Of a DNA stretch of 64,000 nucleotides, positions 37,787-45,422 are shown piece by piece. Source of the DNA: Pseudomonas salomonii (GTDB lineage Bacteria; Pseudomonadota; Gammaproteobacteria; Pseudomonadales; Pseudomonadaceae); NCBI RefSeq assembly GCF_900107155.1, contig NZ_FNOX01000001.1:523233-587232 (forward strand), written 5' to 3'. The notes beneath the pieces are model-generated. The model was not told the origin of the DNA and did not search any database. It worked only from the letters and a program-made list of their open reading frames with translations. A program made the translations under genes and the position numbers. How positions within the stretch are numbered: the first letter of the stretch is position 1; each line of letters starts with the position of its first letter.

Positions 37787-38554
37787 TTACTCTTCTTCGC
37801 TGCCCTCGGCACGCCAGTAACCCACGGCCTTGAGGAACTCCTCATTGACCTGGTGCGTGTCCAGCAACACGCGGCGCACCTGGCGCGACAGCTTGGTTTC
37901 CGTCGCGACAAAGCTGAACAGTGAACCGCCCGGCAGGCTCAGGCTGCGCACAGTCTCAAGCAGGTCGTCCTGGCCGCGCACCACCCAAATCACCTCTACA
38001 TCGGCGGCGCTGTTCAGTGGCTGCTGTTCGGCGCTATTGGCGATTTCAATCACCGCCAACACCTTGCGCCCGGCCGGTAATTCTTCCAGGCGACGGGCGA
38101 TGGCCGGGATCGCGGTTTCATCACCGATCAGCAAGTAGCTGTCGAAGATGTCCGGCACGATCATCGAGCCACGCGGCCCACCGATGTACAGGTGCTGGCC
38201 GACCTGCACCTGATCGGCCCAGGTCGAGGCAGGGCCATCACCGTGCAGCACGAAGTCGATATCCAGTTCGCCAATGCTCAGGTCGTAGCGCCGTGGCGTG
38301 TAGTCGCGCATGGCCGGTTGCGGGCCGTCGCCCTTGATGTTGAACGTCGGGCTTTCCAGCGCGGCCTGCTCGGCGGCGTTTTGCGGGAACAGCAGCTTGA
38401 TGTGGTCGTCACTGCCCAGGCTGATAAAACCTGCCAGTTCCGGCCCGCCCAAGGTGACGCGACGCATGCGTGGGGTGATGTCGACCACCCGCAGTACTTC
38501 GAGGCGGCGGCGTTTGATTTCGTGGGTAACGCGATGGATAGCTTGAGTATTCAT
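37787..38554 (-). CDS. Siderophore-interacting protein (YqjH-like ferric reductase)
   Basis: 255 residues. The FAD-binding signature is RDYTPRRYD (~residue 84), followed by GPASTWA and the NAD(P)H-domain start YLLIGDETAIPAIARRLEELP; SIP family C-terminus GYWRAEG. Such proteins reduce ferric siderophores in the cytosol to release iron. The start overlaps the PadR gene stop by 4 nt (ATGA), the same pair as E. coli yqjI-yqjH but here as one operon. No Fur box was recognised upstream. Confidence 0.88.
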   Translation of the reverse strand: MNTQAIHRVTHEIKRRRLEVLRVVDITPRMRRVTLGGPELAGFISLGSDDHIKLLFPQNAAEQAALESPTFNIKGDGPQPAMRDYTPRRYDLSIGELDIDFVLHGDGPASTWADQVQVGQHLYIGGPRGSMIVPDIFDSYLLIGDETAIPAIARRLEELPAGRKVLAVIEIANSAEQQPLNSAADVEVIWVVRGQDDLLETVRSLSLPGGSLFSFVATETKLSRQVRRVLLDTHQVNEEFLKAVGYWRAEGSEEE

Positions 38555-39060
38555 TGGTCTTTCCCGTCGGCGATGGCTTGGGCGGTGCCGTTGAGCAGCG
38601 CCGCGACACGAACGATTTCTTCCGGGCTCCAGCGCCCGTGGTGCGAATGCAAGGCGTGGCGCAGGTTATGCACCGCTTCGTGGATTTCCGGTGGGCGGTC
38701 ATGGCCACGCAGCGAGCGCTTGCTGACATCAATGCGCATGCGCACGCCTTCCAGGGCAACGGCTTGCTCGCTTAAGAAGAGACGACCGGCGTCGGTGATT
38801 GTGTAGCGTTTTTTTCCACTCTCGGCGTCGCCGCTGATCAACTCGCTTTCTTCCAGAAAGGTCAGCGTGGGGTAGATCACACCGGGGCTGGGGCTGTAGG
38901 CGCCGTCGAACAGGCTTTCGATCTGGCGGATCAGGTCATAGCCATGGCAGGGCTGTTCGGCGATCAAGGCCGGTAGCAGCAGCTTCAGGTCGCCAGGGGC
39001 AAATACCCGAGGGCCGCGGCCACCGCGTTTTTCAAATTCGCTGCGATGCTCGTGTCGCAT
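38551..39060 (-). CDS. PadR-family regulator, YqjI-like
   Basis: 169 residues from the ATG at 39060 (AGAGGAT upstream; the frame extends to 39132 without support). A short basic/His N-terminus (MRHEHRSEFEKRGGRGPR) precedes the PadR winged helix with HGYDLIRQIESLFDGAYSPSPGVIYPTL, very like E. coli YqjI, a nickel/iron-responsive repressor of the reductase gene yqjH. The metal-binding N-terminus is much shorter than in YqjI. The C-terminal helical dimer domain contains HALHSHHGRW. It probably represses its own operon through the site at 39083. Confidence 0.85.
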   Translation of the reverse strand: MRHEHRSEFEKRGGRGPRVFAPGDLKLLLPALIAEQPCHGYDLIRQIESLFDGAYSPSPGVIYPTLTFLEESELISGDAESGKKRYTITDAGRLFLSEQAVALEGVRMRIDVSKRSLRGHDRPPEIHEAVHNLRHALHSHHGRWSPEEIVRVAALLNGTAQAIADGKDQ

Positions 39061-39082
39061 TTTTCTATCCTCTTTCACATTT

Positions 39083-39105
39083 AGATATAACTTAAGATAT
39101 ATCTT
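39083..39105. promoter_or_regulatory. PadR operator candidate
   Basis: AGATATA (39083-39089) pairs with TATATCT (39098-39104). Nested in it is the perfect palindrome AAGATATATCTT (39094-39105). It lies 23 nt upstream of the PadR-gene ATG, well placed for autorepression. Confidence 0.6.
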
Positions 39106-39132
39106 ATGGCGGCGAAAGCACGCGGCGACCAA

Positions 39133-39558
39133 CGGTCGCCCCTGGTCCGTGTGTGAAGAGGTGGCTGCCCAAAATCGGATAGGTTGTATAGACGATTCAT
39201 AAGTTTAGAGTTATAACTTTAATTAGGTTAACTACTCGGTTTTGCCGTGTACGCCTTAATTTTCCGGCAGTATAACTTCGTGTAGCCTGATTCTTACGGC
39301 CCATTCCATAGTTGGATTTTTAATCACGTAGTCCTTCTCCTACGGTAACTTTTAAAGTTTTGGCAAAATGCCATCTTTTTCCCGCGACCCCTGTTTCCTG
39401 TGGCTACGAAGCTAGGCGAAGAAGCCTGCATACCGGTTGTTTAGTTAAGTTGATCATTGTTTGGCGTTGTTGGCTCAACCCGCTTACTGCGCTCTATTCG
39501 TTGTCGAGTATTTGCTCGGCAATGAATCAATCAATGTTGCTAACTACAGGTAAATGCC
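39133..39558 (+). other. Long AT-rich leader/intergenic region before the pilus operon
   Basis: 426 nt with no credible gene. It holds several small hairpins: CGTAG/CTACG near 39329-39346, AACTTTTAAAGTT near 39347-39361, and TGGCA-AAA-TGCCA near 39361-39374 followed by CTTTTT. The last could attenuate transcription. A further AGGC-GAAGAA-GCCT hairpin lies near 39414-39427. No known riboswitch class was matched. The pilin has CAGGTAA upstream as a weak ribosome site. Confidence 0.4.
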
Positions 39559-40056
39559 ATGTTCAAGAAGTTTGCTGTTGCCGTTCCCCTGGCTGTTCTG
39601 GCGCTGTCTTCCTCGGTTGCAGCTTTTGCTGCCGGGGAAGCCAGCCATACCGTCAACCTCAAGGCAAACATCCCGACCACCGTGTTCCACGCCCAGCCGC
39701 GTGACCCGAACTGGGGCCGTGACGAAACCATGAGCTACAACCTGGTCAGCGGTGAGCTGGCGCCCCTGAGTGCCATCTACGACATCAAGAACACCAACGG
39801 CTCGGTCCACGCCTACATCGAAGGCGGCCCGGCCGTACTGTTCAACGGTGATGCTGCGCAGAACATCCCGCTGACCACCACCCTCAATGGCGTGACGCTC
39901 ACCGGCGCACCGCAGGAAGTGGTCAACGAGGCCGACTCCACCCCAGGTATCGGCGCCGTGATGCGCATCAGCGCGGCCAAGCCTTCGGCGACCCAGCGTG
40001 GTTCCTACACCGCCGTAATGCCGGTGGTATTCGACGCAGTATTGCCAACGCTTTGA
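39559..40056 (+). CDS. CS1-type fimbrial major pilin
   Basis: 165 residues. A signal peptide ends AAFA, and the mature protein begins GEASHTVNLKANIPTTVFHAQP, the CS1/CFA-I (CfaB/CblA) pilin pattern with alternating donor-strand residues and no cysteines. A C-terminal PVVFDAVLPTL closes the fold. It is the first and probably most expressed gene of an alternate-chaperone pilus operon; the usher follows after 115 nt, which may allow differential expression of the pilin. Confidence 0.88.
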   Translation: MFKKFAVAVPLAVLALSSSVAAFAAGEASHTVNLKANIPTTVFHAQPRDPNWGRDETMSYNLVSGELAPLSAIYDIKNTNGSVHAYIEGGPAVLFNGDAAQNIPLTTTLNGVTLTGAPQEVVNEADSTPGIGAVMRISAAKPSATQRGSYTAVMPVVFDAVLPTL

Positions 40057-40171
40057 TGCCAAAAAATACCCGATAACCCCGGGCGTTTGTTTTCAGGTCG
40101 GCTGATTTCCCTCCTCGGTCTGCCGGCCTGGTTTTCCTTCCCCGTTTTTTGGCATTCAGAGTGTTCCGTTC

Positions 40172-42694
40172 ATGTTCCCGATGACGCCTATCGCGGCTGC
40201 GCTTGCGCTGTCGATGTGTACGAGTGCCCTGGCTGCGCCTGCCTTTTCCGGCGCTTCCACCCCCGGCAGCCTGATTACCCAGGCGCAAGGGCTGCCTGCT
40301 GGGTTTACCGATCACTTTTTCGACGTGCCGTTGGCGGTGCGCGTGGACCTTGACCAGCAATTGCTGGGCGAGGCGCTGATTGTTTTGTCTCGCGATGATC
40401 GTGTCACCTTGCTTGAATTTACCGACACCGCTGACAGTAAAGTCCCTGCCGCCACCCGAGACACCTGGCAAGCGCTGCTGGAAAAAGGCGTGGCGTTGGG
40501 CGCTTGCACCCAGTCCTGCCCCGAAAAAATGCTCTCGGCCCACTACAACCTGGAAAGCTCCCAGCTGTCGATCCTCACGCAAGACGTTGAACTGAGCAGT
40601 GGCATCCCGCGTTTTTATGAGCAGCCTGAAGGTGGCAGCCTTGGGTTGATCATCAACAACCAGCTCAACCTCAACGGCGGCCAGGCGGACAGCCTCGGCG
40701 GACGTTATGGCTTGCAAGCCAGCTCCAGCCTGGGCAATTGGAGCCAGGTGTTCAACCTGCAGCTGGCGCGCCAGAGCGGCGATGACGAGCCCATGCGCCA
40801 TGCGATCCACGAGCTGTACACCCAGCGTGAACTCGAAGGGCAGTTTTTCCGCCTGGGCCACTTCACCCCCAATTCCGATGGCCTGACCCGCCAGTTGCGC
40901 AGCTTCGGCGCCAGCCCCGACACCGCGTTGGGCCTGATGTATGGCAGCTCCGACAGCCTGGCCATCAATAACGCCAAGCCCAGCGTGTACCCGATCTATG
41001 TCACCGCCAACCGCCAGGCAGCGGTGGAGATTTACCGCAACGGCCTGTTGATCAATACCCAGGCGGTTTCCGCCGGCCTGCAAACCCTCGACACCCGGCC
41101 CTTGCCCGGCGGTATTTATGAAGTAGAAGTGCGCCTGGTGGAAGACGGCCTCACCACCAGCACCACCCAGGAGCTGGTCTACAAACCCAGCAACTGGCGC
41201 AACGCCGAAGACCGCTGGCGCTATAACGTGTTCGCCGGGCGCGAAACCCGGTTGTTCAGTAACTGGGACGAACAAGCCTCCGGCGCGATGACCGCCGGTG
41301 CGTCGCTCAACTACCTGGTGCACCCTCGGGTGATTCTCGGCCTGTCGGCCCGTCAGGTCCGCGAACAACTCCAATATGGCGGCTCGGCGGACTGGACGGT
41401 GGCCAACAACACCAGCGTGTACGCCAACCTCTACCAGACCCAGGAACACGGGACCGGCATGGACCTGCAAGGGCTGTATACCTTGGGGGCGACCAACCTG
41501 GTGTTCAGCCATAACCGCAGCTGGCTGGATACCCGCGACACCTACGAGACCCTGCCTGACGGCACACGCCTGCGGCGTAACACCTTCGTCGGCGAGGCCA
41601 GCAACACGGCGTTGTCGGTCAACCACCGGCTGGATGCGAAAAACACCCTGAACATGCGCTTGTCCCACAGTGAAGGCAATGTGGAGGGTACCGGCATCGA
41701 CCTGGGTTGGAGCCGTCACGACAACCTGTTCGGCAGTGACGCCAACTGGCGCTTCTCGGTGTTCGACCGGCCTGGCAGCGCCGGTACCAACGACGCCCGC
41801 AACCGCGGCGTAGACGTGAGCGTCAGCGTCAACCTGGGCACCGAAGGCCGACAGATCTCCGGCAGCATCGGCACCCGTACTGCCCGGGATGGCGGGCGCG
41901 ACAACAACGCTTCGGTGACTTTGCGTCAGGACCTCACCGATCATTTGCTGCAAAGCGTCTCGGCCACGGCGATCACTGACACCTATGGCGTCGGCCTGTC
42001 GGGCATGGCCAACTTCAACACGGACGCAGTCAGCGGTGACGGCTTCGTGCAACGCAGCTCGTTCAATGGCGACCTGAGCGGCGGCTTGAACCTCAACAGC
42101 ACCTTCGTTGCCGGCGCCGGCCAGATGCTGCTGAGCAGCCAATATCAGGGCAACGGTGCGGGCATGATCATCGACGTGGAAACCGACCTCGACGAAATCG
42201 CCCTGCGCGCCGATGACCTCGGCGGCGGCGGAGCGCTCCTGCGGCCGGGGCGCAACTACGTGCCGGTCTCTGCTTACAAGAGCAGCAGCGTGAGCTTCGA
42301 CTTCGAAGGCAATCACCCGCCTGCGGCGAGTATTCAACCGGCCCGCGCCAGTTATCACCTGAACAAGGGCGGCGTCGACTACCAAAAAATCACCGTGATG
42401 AAAACCGTCAGTGTGCTCGGCCGCTTGCTGGACGAACACGGCGCGCCGCTTAGGGGCCATCACGTGATCAACCACGCCAGCCGCGGGGTCAGCGAAGTGG
42501 ACGGGTTCTTCTCGATGGAAATGAGCGCCAGCTCACCGACGTTGCAAGTGCGCTACCAGAACCAGTTGCTCTGCCAGTTCCGTCTGGACCCGGCCAATGC
42601 GCCAAGCGAAAGCGATGTGCTGATGATCGGCGATTTGCGCTGCACCAAGGACACGCTCGCAGAAGCGGCCCACACCCCCCAAACCGCTGGTTGA
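40172..42694 (+). CDS. Outer-membrane usher of CS1/CFA-I class
   Basis: 840 residues. A signal peptide (IAAALALSMCTSALA) is followed by a short N-terminal domain, a beta-barrel with the plug region (VEIYRNGLLINTQAVSAGLQTLDTRPLPGGIYEVEVRL), and a C-terminal domain ending in a CxxxC-free QFRLDPANAP stretch. It resembles CfaC/CblC-type ushers, not FimD. It forms the pore through which chaperone-subunit complexes are assembled into the pilus. The ATG at 40172 is used; one at 40181 is an alternative. Confidence 0.87.
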   Translation: MFPMTPIAAALALSMCTSALAAPAFSGASTPGSLITQAQGLPAGFTDHFFDVPLAVRVDLDQQLLGEALIVLSRDDRVTLLEFTDTADSKVPAATRDTWQALLEKGVALGACTQSCPEKMLSAHYNLESSQLSILTQDVELSSGIPRFYEQPEGGSLGLIINNQLNLNGGQADSLGGRYGLQASSSLGNWSQVFNLQLARQSGDDEPMRHAIHELYTQRELEGQFFRLGHFTPNSDGLTRQLRSFGASPDTALGLMYGSSDSLAINNAKPSVYPIYVTANRQAAVEIYRNGLLINTQAVSAGLQTLDTRPLPGGIYEVEVRLVEDGLTTSTTQELVYKPSNWRNAEDRWRYNVFAGRETRLFSNWDEQASGAMTAGASLNYLVHPRVILGLSARQVREQLQYGGSADWTVANNTSVYANLYQTQEHGTGMDLQGLYTLGATNLVFSHNRSWLDTRDTYETLPDGTRLRRNTFVGEASNTALSVNHRLDAKNTLNMRLSHSEGNVEGTGIDLGWSRHDNLFGSDANWRFSVFDRPGSAGTNDARNRGVDVSVSVNLGTEGRQISGSIGTRTARDGGRDNNASVTLRQDLTDHLLQSVSATAITDTYGVGLSGMANFNTDAVSGDGFVQRSSFNGDLSGGLNLNSTFVAGAGQMLLSSQYQGNGAGMIIDVETDLDEIALRADDLGGGGALLRPGRNYVPVSAYKSSSVSFDFEGNHPPAASIQPARASYHLNKGGVDYQKITVMKTVSVLGRLLDEHGAPLRGHHVINHASRGVSEVDGFFSMEMSASSPTLQVRYQNQLLCQFRLDPANAPSESDVLMIGDLRCTKDTLAEAAHTPQTAG

Positions 42695-42712
42695 TGGCAT
42701 GGACAGGATTGT

Positions 42713-43957
42713 ATGACCTTGATTAACGCAACTGTAAAAGGCTTGGGGCTGTGTGCATTGGCACTGGCGCTGGGCGGCATGAGCCTGTCGGCGCACGCCT
42801 TCGTCGAGGAGATCACGGCAGTGTTTCGCCCCGACCCTACAAACCCGATGAGCAACAAGTTCAAGAACACTACGCCGCAAAGTGGCTTGTGCCCGTGGCA
42901 TGTGCCGGCCAAGTGCGAAGCGCTGAATATCTTCAGTATTCGTAACAACAACTTCCAGGCCGCGTCGAACGGGCCGGTCCCGGCGAACCCCGATAACCCG
43001 CGCCAGGGCGCTTATTTCAAGATGCCTTCGAGCTGGCGAGATGTGCCCGTGACCCACACAGAAACCGGGGAACAGGCGACAGTCCAGATGCGTATCGCGG
43101 GTATCGGCGCCAATTGGCAGGTGGCCTACCCACCGGGCGTTTCGGCCTGGGGCAAGCCGGGGCAGGACTGGGCAACACCCTGGAGGAACGGAGCACCACC
43201 GTGTCAGCCGATCAACTACCTCGCGGCGGGGAACACGTTTGCCCTGTTTTTCTGGATCGTGCCCGAAAACGCCGGGGCGTGCAGTGTGACGGCGGGTATG
43301 CACATACCCTTCATGAAATACCACCACCTGGAATATGGCTACGAGCTCAAAACCCCCAACCCGCTGACCATGACGGCCGGCGAGTACCGAGGCACCCTGA
43401 GTTACACCATGGGGCCGGGGGCTGACTTCGATTTCGGCGACATCATGATCCCCGATGACAACATCGCCACCTTCAACTTCACCTTGCAAGTCGAACACAT
43501 CCTCACGGTGACCCTTCCACCCGGCGGCAACCGTGTTGAGCTATTGCCCGAAGGCGGCTGGCAGGCCTGGCTCAATCGTGGGCGCCAGCCTTCACGTTTG
43601 TTCCGCGACCAGACCTTCAATATCTTCGCCAGCGGGCGTTTCAAGATGAAGCTCGAATGTGGTTTGGCGATTGGCAACACCTGCGGCTTGCGCAATGGCG
43701 CGGGGGATGAAGTGCCGTTGCAGGTGGCCGTCAGCCTGCCCTTTGGTTTGAACGACCAATACGGCCAGGCGGTAAACAAGTTGCCTCTGCGGCTGGACGG
43801 CTCGGGTACCGAGCTGTTCCAGGCCCAGCACTACGTGAACAACCGCCCCGGCACCCTGCATTTTGAGGTCGAGCGAGAGGATGTGAAAAGCATGCTCGAG
43901 CAGCCGGGCAGCACTTATTCGGGCCTGGTCACGGTGATCTGGGATTCGGAAGTCTAG
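42713..43957 (+). CDS. CfaE/CblD-like tip adhesin
   Basis: 414 residues. A signal peptide ends SAHA. Two domains fit the tip-adhesin plan: an N-terminal adhesin domain (~30-230, with Cys pairs CPWHVPAKC and CQPINY...CSV) and a C-terminal pilin-like domain (~240-414) with CGLAIGNTCGL and the closing beta strand GLVTVIWDSEV. It should cap the fibre and start assembly at the usher. It lies 18 nt after the usher gene. The receptor cannot be predicted. Confidence 0.83.
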   Translation: MTLINATVKGLGLCALALALGGMSLSAHAFVEEITAVFRPDPTNPMSNKFKNTTPQSGLCPWHVPAKCEALNIFSIRNNNFQAASNGPVPANPDNPRQGAYFKMPSSWRDVPVTHTETGEQATVQMRIAGIGANWQVAYPPGVSAWGKPGQDWATPWRNGAPPCQPINYLAAGNTFALFFWIVPENAGACSVTAGMHIPFMKYHHLEYGYELKTPNPLTMTAGEYRGTLSYTMGPGADFDFGDIMIPDDNIATFNFTLQVEHILTVTLPPGGNRVELLPEGGWQAWLNRGRQPSRLFRDQTFNIFASGRFKMKLECGLAIGNTCGLRNGAGDEVPLQVAVSLPFGLNDQYGQAVNKLPLRLDGSGTELFQAQHYVNNRPGTLHFEVEREDVKSMLEQPGSTYSGLVTVIWDSEV

Positions 43958-44015
43958 GTGGCATCCGCCGCTCATGAACAGTGGGCGACGTTCAATTATC
44001 AAGGCGTAATCAAAC

Positions 44016-44774
44016 ATGAAACATGCAGTGTTATCGATGGGGCTGTGGCTGGTGTCGTTGGCGGTTTATGCGGGGCCGGCAATCAATGTCGGCGTGGTCT
44101 ACGACTACCTCGAAGGCGATCGCAGTTCCTACCTCAAGCGCGTGTACAACGGCGGCACCAGCACCGCCTTCATCAAGGTCAACGTGTTGGAGATCGTCTA
44201 CAACGCTGACGGCACCTCCAGGGAAGTGCCCGTTGCGTCGATGACCGACGCCAAAGGCAGCACCACCAACCGCGACGGCCTGATGGCCAGCCCCGCACGC
44301 CTGATCGTGCCGGCCGGCGGGCGCCAGGGCACGCGCTTGCTGTATATGGGCCAGCGCGACCGCGAGCGCTATTTCCGCGTGCGTTTCATTCCGGTGGTGC
44401 CGGAAAAGGAAGATGACTTTGCCGTTACCAATCAAGAACGTGCCGAGTACAAAGACGCCCTGGCGGCCGGGGTCAACGTCATGGCCGGCTACGGCACGGT
44501 GTTTTTCGTGCGCCCGCAAGACACCCGCTTCGACACGCAGATCAACGAGACCGCCAGCCAATACACCCTGCGCAATGCGGGCAACAGCGTGGTGGTGCTT
44601 GATGAGTTCCGCGACTGTGCAGTGGCGAAAAAAACCGACTGTGAAGCCACCACCAAGCACCACATCCTGCCCGGTCGCCAACTGGTGTTCGAGAAAAAGC
44701 CCGAGCGCCAATTCAGCTTCCAGATGATCGAGGGCCGTAGCAAAAAACCGATGACGGTCAACAGTAACGGGTGA
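44016..44774 (+). CDS. Periplasmic pilus chaperone of the alternate (CfaA) class
   Basis: 252 residues, signal peptide to ~residue 19 (VSLAVYA). The N-terminal Ig domain carries RLIVPAGGRQGTRLLYMG with the subunit-anchoring Arg. The C-terminal domain has YTLRNAGNSVVVLDEFRDC and a later Cys, likely a disulphide. It stabilises pilins in the periplasm by donor-strand complementation. In CFA/I and cbl operons the chaperone gene comes first; here it is fourth. Confidence 0.83.
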   Translation: MKHAVLSMGLWLVSLAVYAGPAINVGVVYDYLEGDRSSYLKRVYNGGTSTAFIKVNVLEIVYNADGTSREVPVASMTDAKGSTTNRDGLMASPARLIVPAGGRQGTRLLYMGQRDRERYFRVRFIPVVPEKEDDFAVTNQERAEYKDALAAGVNVMAGYGTVFFVRPQDTRFDTQINETASQYTLRNAGNSVVVLDEFRDCAVAKKTDCEATTKHHILPGRQLVFEKKPERQFSFQMIEGRSKKPMTVNSNG

Positions 44775-45262
44775 TGACTATGTTCAAGCAACTGACGGTA
44801 CTGGCGGTACTGATGGCGCCCTTGCTGGTGGGCGATCGCGCGCAGGCGTTCCAGGAACGCCAAAGCTTTGATGTGTCGGTCACCATCCCGATCCATGAAG
44901 CCTATGTGCTGCCCTCCGAACCCGATTGGATGGGCCACGACCAAGTGCTGGCCTGGGACCTGGCGACGGCCAGGCTGGGCCGCCTGCGCAAGAATTTCGA
45001 TGTGAAAAACATCAATGGCGGCGTGGCGGCGCGCCTGGGCGACACGCCCTACCTGTTGAGTGGCCGCAACCGCATCGATTTGCAGGTGCAGTTCAATCGG
45101 GTGCCCTTGACCCTGGATTCAACCCTGGTACTCAGTGCCGATGAGGCACGTGCCGGGCGGCGCGCCGAGCTGGAAATAACCGCCATTGAACCGGAGGACG
45201 GCTACAAGGGCGGCGAGTATTACGGCACGGTGCACCTGCTGTTTGATTTCCCGGCGCCTTGA
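44774..45262 (+). CDS. Second CS1-type pilin (minor subunit)
   Basis: 162 residues; the ATG at 44774 overlaps the chaperone stop (TGATG). A signal peptide ends RAQA, and the mature start FQERQSFDVSVTIPIHEAYVLPSEPDWM aligns with the first pilin (xHTVNLKANIPTTVFHAQPRDPNW) including the Pro-Asp-Trp position; FDVKNINGGVAARL also matches YDIKNTNGSVHAYI. Clearly a diverged paralogue, probably a minor or basal subunit. It ends the operon; no terminator is evident. Confidence 0.83.
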   Translation: MTMFKQLTVLAVLMAPLLVGDRAQAFQERQSFDVSVTIPIHEAYVLPSEPDWMGHDQVLAWDLATARLGRLRKNFDVKNINGGVAARLGDTPYLLSGRNRIDLQVQFNRVPLTLDSTLVLSADEARAGRRAELEITAIEPEDGYKGGEYYGTVHLLFDFPAP

Positions 45263-45422
45263 TCGAACGCCTGTTTCAGCTCGAAGGCGGTGTCATTGTT
45301 CCAGCGTGCGGTGGGGTCGGTGTTCAGTGTTTGCGGCGCCGACAGCTCGGCCGGCAAGGCGCCGGGTCGCTGGGTTTGGGCGTGCAAGGCTGGGTTCAAC
45401 CGCCGCCATGCCGTGTGCTCAC

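Noticed and set aside
39361..39450. c-di-GMP-I (GEMM) riboswitch in the pilus leader
   Set aside because: Fragments such as GGCAAA and CTACGAAGC look suggestive, but the conserved core and tetraloop-receptor order do not fit.
39968..42475. 835-codon minus-strand frame over the usher
   Set aside because: Antisense shadow; it crosses the pilin-usher gap without any start signal.
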